A DNA stretch of 64,000 bases from Gibbula magus (lineage: Eukaryota > Mollusca > Gastropoda > Trochida > Trochidae): positions 13,541,530 to 13,605,529 of the forward strand of contig OW388302.1 in the NCBI GenBank assembly GCA_936450465.1, read 5' to 3'. Shown piece after piece: positions 41,193 through 53,372 of the stretch. Under the pieces are notes generated by a model, which saw only the letters and a program-made list of their open reading frames with translations, searched no databases and was not told the DNA's origin. Positions within the stretch are counted from its first letter, which is position 1, and each line of letters starts with the position of its first letter. Position numbers and translations under genes: made by a program.

Positions 41193-42419
41193 ATGACAAG
41201 ATATCGCCCGAACAAGAAGAAACGAGCAAAGTCTTCAAACACTTCGTCTGACTTGGATAGCTCGACTGTCTCGTCAACAAGAAAAATGGCGTCGTCAACT
41301 CCACCTTCAACGTCGACCGACACAGGCAGTGTGATACGCGAATCTCTGGACATTGTAAGGTCTGTTTTTCCAACACCACAGGATCAAATTCATAATAACG
41401 CAATACCGCAAAATATTATGCAACAAAATTTCGACTCCACGCCAACGCACGCCGCCCTACACCCATACCCACACCATGTTGTTTTGAACTTCACGCCGGT
41501 GGGCGGAGGCTACCCACCAGTGGGCTACATGCACTCCCCGCCGTTTGTACAGCAACCCATTTCGACAAATGATGCTATATTAGAAAAACTGGTAAATATT
41601 GAAAAGCATGTGTCTCGTCTCGATAGCATTTAAAAAGACATTCATGGTATCCAGGCAAATGTTGCTAAACTAGAACTTAAGGTTCAAGCTCTGGACGAGT
41701 TGAAGAGCGATGTGAGGGGGCTAGAAGCTAGCACGAAGTACATCAGTGACACTTTCGATGAGTGGAGGGTTGACATTGTTAATATGAAGAGTGACATGGC
41801 TACCCTAAAAGAAAAGACTGATGTCTTAGACGATCTGAAACTACAAAATTTAACTTTGCGAGAATCGTTAATAGACCAACGATGCAGATAGATGCGTGAC
41901 AATCTGATATTCACGAATATTGAAGAGAGTTCATCTGTGGTACGCGGGCAAAATGATCAACCCTTCGATCTCGAAGATACAGAGAAGGTTCTGAGGGAGT
42001 TTATAGAAAAGCAGCTGAAGTTCGATGGTGAGAACCTACAGTTCAAGAGAGTGCACAGGATAGGCCGGAAACGTTCCCCCCGGTACCAGGGTGAGAAGGT
42101 GAAACCACGACCTATCATAGCGAAATTCCTGGTTACCAAAGAGAGAGACGCTATTAAGAGATGCAGGAAAATGCTAGCAGGCAAGGCCTATGGCATATCA
42201 GAACAGTTTCCCGAGGAAGTCTCTGAATATAGAAGAAATGTCCTTATGCCCTTAATGAAAGTGGCAAGGGCAGAGAAAAAGAGAGCGCACATCGTTGTAG
42301 ACAGGCTCTACGTGGATAACCGTCTCCAGTCCGTACCGGTGCCTCCCCCGTACAGAGCCCCACCAAGTTACACACAGAGGGCCGTTACACACAGCAATGC
42401 AGGGGACAACACGCAATAG
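41193..42419 (+). pseudogene. LINE ORF1 (coiled coil + RRM-like), two internal stops
   Basis: The RNA-binding, chaperone-like first protein of a non-LTR retrotransposon. The ATG at 41193 (GTACCATGA) is followed by a Ser/Thr/Pro-rich N-terminus, a heptad-rich coiled coil (about 41580-41880), an RRM-like segment beginning RDNLIFTNIEE and a basic C-terminal domain with SEQFPEEVSEYRRNVLMPLM, the layout of L1/Tx1-type ORF1 proteins. TAA at 41631 and TAG at 41889 interrupt it in frame, with no frameshift, and translation of the codons on either side continues the same domains. The natural end is TAG at 42417. Confidence 0.85.
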
Positions 42420-45400
42420 GGGCGCGACGGTGGTCAGGAGCCCGCACGCACTACTTCTAACTCTAACTCTAATTCACATAGTGAAACTGTAGCAACTGAT
42501 CAAAATGATCAAACTAACTCATATCATGAAGGCCTCCGTCTAGTGAGTCTGAACTGTTGTGGCCTATGTAAGCGACTCGATTACCCCGAGTTTATAATTT
42601 TATTTGAAAATAACGACATTTTATGTTTTCAGGAAACAAAAACTGATTCATTTGATGACTCCCATGTTGATGGTTATAAGCTTTTCGTACAACATCGTTC
42701 TAAAGCAAAAAGACGTTCTGGTGGCATTGCACTTGCAGTGAGAAATAACCTTGTTCAATACATAAAATTGTTAGATCATGAAAGTGATTATGTTCTCTGG
42801 TTTAAAATTTCTAAGAAGTTGTTTAATATATCCCAAGATATTGAAACTGGTGTTGTGTATATCCCCCCTGAGGGATCGAAATATGTCACAGATGATGTGT
42901 TCTACCAATTAGAACAGTCTGTTCTACAGGCCCTGACACGCACAGATTATGTCATGTTACTCGGTGACTTTAATGCGAGGACTTCAACTGTGAATGATTA
43001 TGCTGTTATTGACAAATTTGTTTCAAAAGAATTTGGCCTTGACTGTGACGAAATCAAGAACGATCTTGACTCTGATATTGTTTTACAAAACGCTGGTTTA
43101 CCAAAATGCAGGCAAAGTATGGACACAGGTAAAATCAACAACTATGGAAGACAGCTTATTGATTTGTGTAAGAGTCTTAATCTGTTTATATGCAATGGTC
43201 GAATAGGTAATGATTCCCAAGCTGGGAGAAACACCTGTAATGATAAGAGTTTAATCGACTACCTCATTGTCTCTGCTCCATGTTTGTATTTAATTGATAA
43301 CTTTGATGTCCTTGACTTCTCACCAATGTTATCAGATGTACACTGTCCTGTTACCTTCTCTCTGGCAAGTAATGTTAGTAACGTAGATGAACTTGTTTCT
43401 CGTGAAACCGTAGAATCTACCAACAGAGATGCTGTTAATAGACCAAGAAGATACCAGATGGATAGATCAAGTGTATTCCATGATAATACTAATATAGAAA
43501 TTATCAACACATTGAGAGAGAGAAGTGATATGATTTGCCATGACAGTGTTGATGTTGATATCGAGGTCAATAGGTTAGCTGAGGACATAACGCACGTGCT
43601 GGTTGATGCTGCACGGAGTACATTCGGTGTAAAACGCACAACAGCTCCCTGTAAGCCGCGTAAACGTGCTAAAACGAATAAGCCCTGGTTCAGTAAAGAA
43701 TGCCGTGACATCCGACAACTATTTCGAAAATCTAAACGCCGTTACAAAAAAGTTGGCAATCAGGTGAACTTTGTGATTTTTCGTCATCATGGCAAGTTAT
43801 ATAAAAAGTGCATAAATAAACATGTAAGAAAACATAGGCACGAAACAAGCAAGATGTTGCGCAATAAATTAAAGCACTCCCCGAAGGATTTCTGGAAAAC
43901 TCTTAATTCTCATGCAAATAATGATAATTCTCAAACCCCAAAACTAGAAAAATTCCATGACTTTTTCAAATCTTTAAACGATTCATATCGTGACGTCAAT
44001 GATGACATTGAGGATGATCTCAACCTAGAGTCGTATGATAACTCTATGCTTAATAAAGATATAACGTTACAAAAAATACATTCAGCTATTTTGCGGCTTA
44101 AACGTAATAAATCGGCAGGTCTTGATCTAATCGAAAATGACTATTTGATTGATTCGATTGATATACTTGGCAACTTTTATGTTTCGTTTTTTAATCTTAT
44201 TTTGTCATCTGGCGTCATACCTGACTCCTGGTTGACTGGAGTGAATCGACCAATATATAAGAAAAAAGGCGACTCCCTTGATCCGAATTCCTACCGGCCC
44301 ATTACCATTCTCAGTTGTTTAGGAAAGCTATTCACTTGTCTCTTAAATTCTAGACTAAATAGTTATCTTGAAGTCAATAACATCCTTAGCCCATCACAGG
44401 CAGGCTTCAGAGAAAACATGTCAACGCTTGATAATATATTTATATTAGATATGCTTAATCAATATTTCAGTTCCAGCCGATGCTCGCAGGTTTCACCGCA
44501 ATGCATAGCCACATGGCATTGCGGGCTTTCTCCCTGCCATAATACTAGCAGCCGCGATATAAGTGAAATACTCTTGAAAGCGGCGTTAAACCCCAACTCA
44601 CCTCAACTCACCTTAATCAATATTTCAAAACCTGTAAACGAAAACTGTTTTGTGCTTTTATAGATTTTACAAAAGCCTTTGATAGTGTATGGAGAGTAGG
44701 TCTTTGGCATAAGTTGTTATCATACAACATAGAGGGGAGATTTTTTACAGCAACATCAAATCCTGTGTTATGGTTGATAACCAAATTTCAAATTTCTTTT
44801 TTAGTTATTCAGGTGTTCGACAAGGAGAAAACCTTTCACCACTATTATTTTCCATTTTTCTCAACGATTTGGATGTCTATCTTGAAGAAAATGGGTGTAA
44901 GGGTGTTGATATTAATTGTGTCAGTGACAACGTGTTGTACATGTTTATTAAGTTCCTTATTTTGTTATACGCAGATGATGCGATACTTCTGGGCGAAACC
45001 CCAAAAGAACTTCAGAATTCCCTTGATGTTTTTAAAACTTACTGTGACACCTGGAAACTTAGTGTAAACATAGCAAAAACTAAGATTATTATATTTGGAG
45101 GGGGTGTCGCAAATAAATTAAAAACATCTTTCCAGCTTGATTCTAAACCAATTGAAATTGTTGATAATTATACATATTTAGGTATCAATTTTCATCATAA
45201 TAGAAGATTCAACTTTGCAATAACTGATTTACTATCCAGCTCTAAAAAAGCCATGTTTGCACTAATGAAGAAAGCAAGAAATCTAGCACTCGACACCATT
45301 ATCAGTCTGTTCGATATATTAATACTACCTATTGCCCTATATGGAAGTGAAATATGGGGCTACGAAAATACCGCGAATATTGAAAAATTTCACCTCAAAT

Positions 45401-45543
45401 TTCTAAAGATTGCCTCCGGCTTAAGATTATCAACCCCTAACTTTATGGTTTATGGTGAACTGGGTCGTTTTCCTGTTAGCATTACGATAGCTAAAAGGAT
45501 GATCTCAGAGCCGTATAGAAGAATTTGGCTAATCTTAGTATAA
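42420..45543 (+). pseudogene. LINE ORF2 (APE endonuclease + reverse transcriptase), broken
   Basis: The frame is open directly from the ORF1 stop. Endonuclease motifs: SLNCCGL, ILCFQETKTD, GGIALAVRNN, MLLGDFNAR, and SDVHCPV in the place of the usual SDH. Reverse transcriptase motifs: NKSAGLD, PNSYRPITILS, SPSQAGFRE, then after a SINE insertion (44470-44612) FIDFTKAFDSV, GVRQGENLSPLLF and catalytic YADD at 44968-44979. The SINE shifts the frame by two, and a second frameshift near 44750 (small deletion) moves it again. The C-terminal part after about 45540 is missing where the 2.3-kb pearl-like copy begins. It no longer encodes a working enzyme. Clade unresolved: ORF1 type suggests L1/Tx1, the RT wording is also common in jockey/CR1-like elements. 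Confidence 0.93.
44470..44612 (+). mobile_element. 5'-truncated SINE inside LINE ORF2
   Basis: 143 bp beginning GTTCCAGCCGATGCTCGC and ending in repeated CAACTCACCT. It is flanked by a perfect 15-bp target duplication, TTAATCAATATTTCA, at 44455-44469 and 44613-44627. Same family as 3084-3207 and 57931-58237. 5' truncation and a long duplication are hallmarks of LINE-driven insertion. Confidence 0.93.
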
Positions 45544-45544
45544 A

Positions 45545-48500
45545 AAAATAGAGCCATGGCCTCTGTAGCTCATCAGGAGATAATAAGTGGGGTATGTTAT
45601 GGAGTGGACTTTATAGCAATGGTCAGATAATGGAATGTAGTAATAAGAATCTAGGTAGTGAAACGATTAAAGCAGTTTAAAAATATTTTGTTACCATAAC
45701 TTTGCCAATCTGCTATATATATGTGTTGAAAGAGCAACACAAAGCTTGGAAATAAATTGCTGGTATCAAACATATAATAATGTGGTGGAGAGATCATACT
45801 ATTTTTTAAGATCGTACACACATTATATAATAATGAATATACCGGGTACAATTCTTTGCATACAATTCACCACTGTAAGCTATTGCAATAATGGCCTGGG
45901 GCTGTAGAAGAAAATGAAAAAAACCTTTTTAGGTCATGACCCCTGTTAAAGATCCACAAACCCCGACCATATCACTTTTCGGTTTTTATTCAAGCATATT
46001 CCAAGATGACGAGGATTCCACTTGATATTTGTCAATTCAACCAATAAACACCTTTTATAACGCCTTTTTAGAACGCCGCTCAATTACGACTCATAAAACT
46101 TTAGCCGAGAGCAAATTCCGCGTGCTTGGCCTTGTGACGTAATACACAGGAGTCGCTTGGCGTCTAATGACAGAATCCACTAGATTTAGCCTTACATAAC
46201 TGCCTAAATAACATATTTACCTGTGTCCTTATACAACAAAATTACATATATACACGCCCCGTAAAACGTACTACAAATGGCAGCAGATGTCAACACTGTT
46301 TAGTACTGGATGTGACGATTGCGGGACCCGTAATTCTGCAATGTGTTTTGGAACAATTCTTATCGTTGCCCAATATGGCGGCGGCACGCATGTCAGATGA
46401 TGAAGATGTTCAAACGTCACAGAGATCTATTACACATTTCATACGGATTATAACGGTGTTAACTCGCCTCATTCATGTTGAACAATTTTTGTTTTCACAT
46501 TCGTCCTTATGCAAAATAACACAATATATTTTCAGTATTTTTGTTTATCAATGTAGCGATATGTAATAAGTGATGTAGTTGCGTTATTGACACTCTAACT
46601 AAGATAAATATTAAATAAGAGGGGAAATCTACACGACTGAACTATAGCCGGGGTAATGTTTTTTAAATTGAGAACCAAACAACACATGTACACACGGCCA
46701 TGGTGAGTTGATCAAAGTTCTATAGTTCCAATACTTTCATTTGAAATTGGGAAAGATATGTTTTCCATATTTTTATCCGAAGTGATTTAAACATTATTTT
46801 ATTTCCACAAACATATGAATTGACCATCAAAAACTACACGTAATATAAAATGCAAGGCCTTTTATATAACATGCTAGGAAAATGCTAGTGGTAGTACACT
46901 GAATCTAAGTAATTGTAAATGTACACGACTATAGATTTAAAGATAGCTCTTCTAAAAAGTGTAAACCAGTAACATTGATGAAAATTATAGGATTTTCTTA
47001 GTTGTAATGAAACTATTCTATTAGCAAAATTAAGTCACCATGAGAAATATTGACGCAGTAGATTTCAAGCTATAGACACTCTTCAAACACAAAATCAAGC
47101 CAACAAAAAAATTAACTAATAATGACGTTTATAATATAAGAAAATTGCATGATCTTGTTTATTTTTGAATTGTCAGTTATTCATTTCAAAACATATTGTA
47201 GCTTATAAGATAACATAACACTCCACTCGGTTGGGAAAAGAACAAATCTAAAATCAGCGGTTGAATATCGAAACATGCTCCTAAAAATCCGAAATTAATC
47301 CCTACGGACGCACAAATACCAATTCTATCGGAAAATTGTAATGTCAATACGTTCTTAATATGTTTTAAAGGAATTATCAACGAAAATCGAAAAATTGCCT
47401 AAGGATTTCATTAAGCAACTCCTGTGTATGACGTCACATCGCTAACGAAGGTTATGCTACACTGAGGGGCCGCGGCAAACTGTTTCAAGAATGAGATAAT
47501 GAACAGGCTAAATTTACTCACTTCGAAGGGCTATATCTTGATGAGTAGGTGACGCTTCGAAATAATCGTTTGTGTTTTGCTTACTTGAAAGTATTGTCTA
47601 TATGAATAAACGAATTAACATCGAAAAAACAGAGAGATGATATTATCTTTAATTATTATCAAAATTGGTTACACATAAATCAACATTCTTTATGAATATC
47701 ATACACCTTTGCATTATATTGTTTTAATTCTTAATTGCATTATGGCAATACCAACATTTATTACATAATGAATAGGAGCCTCAGTTTTTGAAAATCCCAT
47801 TTCTCATAGGCTCCATTTCAATACTTAATAAATTGGTGAATTTTTTTTAGTAAATTCTTTTTCACCATTTCTTATAGGCTCCTTTTCAATATTTGATAAA
47901 ATGGTGATATTCTATGAATAAATTCTTTTTTAGAGTCAGTGGAAGACTAAAGCAGTCTCACGCACAGTCTATGATAACACAGTGCTGCACAGTAGTTTGA
48001 AGTAACCTGAAACCTCTGTGTAACTATCAGTTTTCATTCTTCTGCCAGGAAGAGGTCAACACAATGCAATTACATAACATGCAGACACTGGACTCACAGC
48101 CAGTAAAATTTATATGTTAGATGCAGTTTTTCCTACAATTAATTATTTTTCTGTACTGGAGAAGATGATGAAAATAGGTGTGATGTCACAATCTCATATA
48201 GCTACTTCTTTTATAGTCCTATGTTATCACCAGTCATCACTAGTCATATTCAGTTCACATATCTCATGTAAAATGAAAAAATTTAATTCCTCTTCAAGTT
48301 ATTCCTTCAAAGGGTATTCAATAGTTCTCATTTCAAATAGATTCACATTAAACATGTCCATGATGTAGACATCTATCTCATTTCTTGTTCCTATTGAATA
48401 AAATTAACTGCAAAGTTAAGAGAAAACTAAATCAGATATAAAGTATAAAATATGATATAAATAAGGTATACCAAATTGACTCGTACTGGAAATTCTCAAT

Positions 48501-49604
48501 AATTAATTAATTAATTCTCCAAATAATTACACAATATCATGAGATATTAAAAAACTCCATTATTTACTCTTAAATTACAAAGAACATATTATTAGATTTA
48601 ATAAAAGATTCTGTATTAAGTCTTTAGAATACTTTTAGACTTGTGTACCTTTATCAGCAAATTCACTTGCAAAATACAAATAATTACTCATATGTGAAAT
48701 GTGAGACAAAGATAAAATATGACTTATAATTTTTGTTAGACCTCCAATTCTAAGTTTTTAATTCTAAATATCTCTTTTTCATCAGACATATTATATTCTC
48801 AAAGCACATGTTAGAACTCTCACATCAGAAAGATGAAATGCCTGTTTTCTTTAAAATTACCTCCCTTACCTAATTACTGATTGAAGTGCACATATAATCT
48901 CAGAAAGATGCTGTAAACTGAAATAGGCTTTTAGGTTATGATCTCTGTGACCCATATTTGGGGTCACAGACTCACCAAATTTACAATTTAGAATCCCTTA
49001 CAGCCAAGGAGTCTGTACATAAAATTTCAGCTCGCTTGAGCCATTGGGACTGGAGATGAAGATGAAAATAGCATTTTAGGTCATTGCCTCTGTGACCCAA
49101 TATTTGGAGTCTCACTGTCACCAAATTTACAATTTAGAATCCCCTTCAGTCAAGGAGTATGTACATAAAATTTCAGCTCTCTACGTTCATTGGGACTGGA
49201 GAAGATGATGAAAATAGTTTTTTTTAGGTAATGACCCCTGTGAGCCACACTTGGGGTCACAGGGTCACCAAATCTACAATTTAGAATCCCTTTCAGCCAA
49301 GGAGTCTGTACATAAAATTTCAGCTCTCTGGAGTCATTGGTTCTGGAGAAGAAGATGAAAATAGCTTTTAAGGTTATGACCCCTGTGACCCACATTTGGG
49401 GTCACAGGGTCACCAAATTTACAATTTAGTATCCCCTTCAGCCAAGGAGTCTATACATTAAATTTCAGCTCTCTGGAGTCATTGGTTCTGGAGAAGAAGT
49501 CGAAAAAGCGAAAAGTTTACGGACGGACGGACGGACGGACGGACGGACGGACGCCATCCCATGCCATAAGCCCATCGGGCCTTTCAGGCCAGATGAGCTA
49601 AAAA
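45545..49604 (+). mobile_element. 2.3-kb pearl-like element, copy 2, with a TTAA insertion
   Basis: Complete 5' end (AAAATAGAGCCATGGCCTCT) and 3' end (hairpins, GATGAGCTAAAAAT). Over the shared length it differs from copy 1 by about five substitutions and an 11-bp deletion in this copy near 48842. Like copy 1 it lies in LINE sequence. The (ACGG)n tract near 49520 is uninterrupted and so shows the empty site for the 10.7-kb element. Small ORFs such as those at 45651 (minus) and 48114 (plus) recur in both copies only because the copies are recent. Confidence 0.9.
45950..47648. mobile_element. 1.7-kb TTAA-flanked element
   Basis: Copy 1 reads CCCCTGTTAATTATTATC at 24855-24872; here the same site is split, with TTAA on both sides (45946-45949 and 47649-47652). 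Ends are AGATCCACAA and TGATATTATCT, so the outer inverted repeat is only AGAT. Inner inverted similarity is stronger: GTGACGTAATACACAGGAGT at 46136 against CTCCTGTGTATGACGTCAC at 47418. No transposase ORF; contains CpG-rich DNA with an ATGGCGGCGGCACGC stretch near 46375. Confidence 0.85.
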
Positions 49605-49746
49605 TGGTTAAAGAAGGATTTATTTTACATGTCGCCTAACATATAAAGATATAAATGTAAATGTAGTTTATATGTGTACATATCTATCTGTGATATTGTT
49701 TTGCAACAATGGGACTGGTTATAATAAAAACGGACAGACAGACAGA
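49605..49746 (+). other. Short unassigned flank with an ACGG/ACAG tract
   Basis: Between the 2.3-kb copy and the Harbinger element. It ends in ACGGACAGACAGACAGACAG; the Harbinger right flank reads CAGGCCTTTCAGCCCTGATG, so before the Harbinger insertion this was another pearl-like 3' end. Confidence 0.55.
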
Positions 49747-49939
49747 CAGGGCCCGGTTGTTCAAAACTCGGTTATCTTTTAACCAGCCGTTAAATTAATT
49801 TAACCGACTGTTAACTTTAACAGAGCTGTTATCTTGTTGTTCAAAACTCGGTTAACTTTAACAGGCTGTTAACTTGGCGTTAAAGTTAACGTACCTCAGG
49901 ACCGACGCTAACTTTTTAACAGTGTGGTTAACTCTCAAG

Positions 49940-50140
49940 ATGGCGTTCGTGGCTAACGCAGCTTTCATGATGCCAGTTCAGCAGAGAAAGGATAGGGTAT
50001 ACCGAGGACTCAATTATGATATTGGAGATTATACAAATCAGGAGCTACGATTCCGCTATCGGTTTGGGAGAGCTTCGATTGCTCACCTCTGTGACATTTT
50101 ACGAGGTGATTTGCAACGTCCGACAAGCAGGGGCCACGCA
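49940..50140 (+). pseudogene. HARBI1-like transposase, exon 1 (N-terminus)
   Basis: From the ATG in TCTCAAGATGG. The part reading RFRYRFGRASIAHLCDILR and then LQRPTSRGHA matches the N-terminal helical region of Harbinger transposases. Similarity stops at about 50140. The next segment of the family, which holds the helix-turn-helix and the first catalytic Asp of the DDE triad, is absent from 50141-50980, so the gene is internally deleted and the transposase cannot be active. Confidence 0.82.
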
Positions 50141-50981
50141 AATCAAAATCATTCAGAATGGCTTCCCCTGGTGACTAAAAAATCATACTTATAATGTGAA
50201 ATGAAACGAATCCTATTTTCTAAAAGTCGTTATAATTACGGTTCAAAACCTGTTTGTCCTAACTTGTTGATGGCTTAAATTTGATGTTAATGTAGATTGG
50301 TTTGTTAACTATTTCAAGTCATTCCACTCAATCAAGTGAATCATTATTGGAAAATCATTAACATGAAGCGCCCATAAAATGTTTATCAAATTTGACAGAT
50401 ACATGTATGTAACCTTGACACTTAAGTTGTTTCTTTACTGATGACTCTCAATTTGGTAAACAATATTAAATACCATTTTCATTCTTGATTATGGACAATG
50501 AAACAGCAAATAAAGATGTATATGCAAGCAAAATATGCAAATAAGATTTTAATTATTTTCTCATATATTCTAGTCCTTACATATATGTATATGCAAGTCA
50601 GTAGGACTACTCAGCATTTAGTACATGAATTTTTTTATGTGAATATAAAGTCTGTCATTTATAACGATTATTTAACTACTTCGTATATTATTGCACTCTC
50701 AACTAAATCAGAAAAATGTTCAATCTGAAAATAAATGAAGCGTCAATAAAATATTTGATAATTGTGAATAATGTCCCTTTTCAAGTGTACTTCTGTCGTA
50801 CCACATTTTGATAGTTTCATGCGGATGTCAAATATATGTTATCACGCTTGATTAGGTTAATCTGAAATGGGAATGAATATGTTACTATTATTTAATTAAT
50901 AGTAGATATTAATTAAATGTAAAACAAAATTTATAACCTTGAAAACATATTGCGCTATAATTTTAATATGTAATGTTGCAG
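50141..50981 (+). other. AT-rich stretch replacing transposase exons
   Basis: Expected location of the helix-turn-helix and first DDE segment; only AT-rich DNA with chance ORFs (e.g. 50498-50728) is found. Confidence 0.45.
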
Positions 50982-51268
50982 GAAAATTCACAAATATCTG
51001 TGCCAACTTGCCCGGGTCAGCTCACGACAGCCACATCTTCAGAACATCATCTGTCTGCGCACTCATGGAGAGAACACACACGTCAATCTCTGACGGGTTC
51101 ATATTAGGAGATAATGGCTATCCCTGCAGACCTTTCCTGCTGACCCCCTACCTCAATCCACAAGGACGACAGCAATAGCGGTACAACGACTCTCTTTGTG
51201 CTACAAGGGTCACTATTGAGAGGACGTTTGGTCGATTTAAGAGGCGGTTTCATGTTCTCCACTCAGAG
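50982..51268 (+). pseudogene. HARBI1-like transposase, middle exon (DDE segment)
   Basis: Acceptor TAATGTTGCAG precedes [19 protein letters not shown], where the second catalytic Asp lies in the PGSAHDS motif, then [20 protein letters not shown]. An in-frame TAG at 51177-51179 follows, after which the family match continues as [20 protein letters not shown] (Glu of the triad in IERTFG). The exon ends CACTCAGAG|GTAGAT. The stop confirms inactivation. Confidence 0.88.
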
Positions 51269-51383
51269 GTAGATATTATTATTAACATAATATTTAATTT
51301 ATGATTTACTGATAATAGGAAGAAACGCTAATTGATAATATTGAGCTGTAACTTTGAAACACGACAATTGTGTAAAATACTGT

Positions 51384-52748
51384 AAAAATAGAGCCATGGG
51401 CTCTGTAGCTCATCACGGTTTTATTGATTTATTACCAAATGTTGAATATCTAAGTTATCTCAAGTAATACATTGTTAACAAGCAAAATAATATTGGTTTT
51501 AGATCATGACCCCTGTGACCCACATTTGGAGTCACAGGGTCACTAATCCAACAATTAAGAATCACCTTTGACCAAAGAATCTCTACGCAACATTTCACCT
51601 TTCTAGAGCTTTACATATAAACTGGAGAAGAAGATGAAAATAGGTTTTTGGGTCATGACCCGTGACCTAGATTGGGGTCACAGGGTCACAAAATCTACAA
51701 TTTAGAATCCCCATTGGCCAAAGAGTCTGCACACAACTTTTCAGCTCTCTAGACCTTTTGGAACTGGAGAAGAAGATGAAAATAGGTTTTTAAGGATGTG
51801 ACCCCTGTGACCCCATTTGGGGTCATGGGGTCACGAAATCTACAATTTAGAATCCCCATTAGCCAAGGAGTCTGCACACAACTTTTCAGCTCTCTAGACC
51901 TTTTGGAACTGGAGAAGAAGATGAAAATAGGTTTTTAAGGATGTGACCCCTGTGACCCCATTTGGGGTCATGGGGTCACGAAATCTACAATTTAGAATCC
52001 CCATTAGCCAAGGAGTCTGCACACAACTTTTCAGCTCTCTAGACCTTTTGGAACTGGAGAAGAAGATGAAAATAGGTTTTTAAGGATGTGACCCCTGTGA
52101 CCCCATTTGGGGTCATGGGGTCACGAAATCTACAATTTAGAATCCACATTGGCCAAGGAGTCTGCACAGTGCACACAACATTTCAGCTCTCTAGACCTTT
52201 TGGAACTGGAGAAGAAGATGAAAATAGGTTATTAAGGATGTGACCCCTGTGACCCCATTTGGGGTCATGGGTTCACAAAATCTACAATTTAGAATCCCCA
52301 TTAGCCAAGGAGTCTGCACACCACTTTCAGCTCTCTAGACCTGTTGGAACTGGAGAAGAAGATGAAAATAGGTTTTTAAACATGTGACCCCTGTGACCCC
52401 ATTTGGGGTCATGGGGTCACGAAATCTACAATTTAGAATCCCCATTGGCCAAGGAGTATGCACATAACTTTTCAGCTCTCTAGACCTTTTGGAACTGGAG
52501 AAGAAGATGAAAATACGTTTTTAAGGATGTGACCCCTGTGACCCCATTTGGGGTCACGGGGTCACGAAATCTACAATTTAAATCCCCATTGGCCAAGGAG
52601 TCTGCATATAAAATTTCAGCTCTGTGGAGTTATTGGTTCTGGAGAAGAAGTCGAAAAAGCGAAAAGTTTACGGACGGATGGACGGACGGACGCCGGACGC
52701 CATGCCATGCCATAAGCCCATCGGGCCTTTCAGGCCTGATGAGCTAAT
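51384..52748 (+). mobile_element. Pearl-like tandem-repeat element in the transposase intron
   Basis: A full copy: 5' hairpin GAGCCATGGGCTC, TAGCTCATCA, about eight cores of ~145 bp (GAAGATGAAAATAGGTTTTT, GGATGTGACCCCTGTGACCC, CTACAATTTAGAATCCCCAT, CACACAACTTTTCAGCTCTC), then GTCGAAAAAGCGAAAAGTTT, (ACGG)n, GCCATGCCATAAGCCCATCG, a GGCCTTTCAGGCC hairpin and TGATGAGCTAA. It has no ORF of its own. In layout it fits the bivalve pearl/tandem-repeat MITE group, which has been linked to Helentron-like transposition; the hairpin followed by CTAA agrees with a Helitron-type 3' end. It lies wholly between the middle and last transposase exons. Confidence 0.85.
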
Positions 52749-52904
52749 AATAAGTACAACTAAATTAACGTACAAGGTCTTACTGCTATTTGTACATTAA
52801 TGTTAATAGTTTCCTTCGATTTGTGCAGCATAAAAACTTTTATGTAGCGTGTTTGAGATTGTAAAAAATAGTCAGTTTTAATATGTATACATATTTTTGA
52901 ACAG

Positions 52905-53096
52905 GTGAGGATGGCCCCAGGTCGTGTGTGTCGCGTTGTTGCGTGTGCTGTGTTGCACAACATTGCAATTACCATGGGTGAACCTCAGGATGAGAGAGAC
53001 TGTGGGGACGACCAGCCACCAATTGACGCATATGCTGGACGACATGACGGCAAAGGCATACGGGATCATGTGGCTTCCACATTATTTGGACACTAA
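52905..53096 (+). pseudogene. HARBI1-like transposase, last exon
   Basis: Acceptor TTTTTGAACAG, then VRMAPGRVCRVVACAVLHNI, the conserved C-terminal helix of Harbinger transposases, and an acidic tail up to TAA. Phase 0 joining to the exon ending at 51268 restores the family reading. ATTAAA near 53174 may be the polyadenylation signal. Confidence 0.88.
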
Positions 53097-53202
53097 GCAG
53101 TGATAAGAACATATAATGTACATTAACACGACATAACTCTAAAGATATAATATGCATAGTTCCATATATATACATTAAACAAATATTTTGTATGTTATAT
53201 AG

Positions 53203-53372
53203 AGGATATCTGTCTTTTCTTGACTAATACCATGTTTATCTCATCGAGTGAGGTAGAAAGGTTATATTTTCACGAGTGGCGCGGCCACGAGTGAAAATAT
53301 ATAACTTTTCTAGCTCACGAGATGAGATAAACATGGTATTTGTCAAGAATTGACGGATATTCTATTTATTAT
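53203..53372. repeat. Long palindrome (fold-back), arms about 75-80 bp
   Basis: TAATACCATGTTTATCTCAT at 53226 returns inverted at 53324-53343; the centre is CACGAGTGGC-GCG-GCCACGAGTG. The arms pair well except at two places where GAG faces TCG. It lies after the transposase last exon. A wider inverted pair, ATTTATTATATGA near 53362 and TCATATAATAAAT near 53609, follows. Confidence 0.82.

Noticed and set aside
41114..41914. Minus-strand ORFs opposite LINE ORF1
   Set aside because: Shadows of the coding frame on the plus strand.
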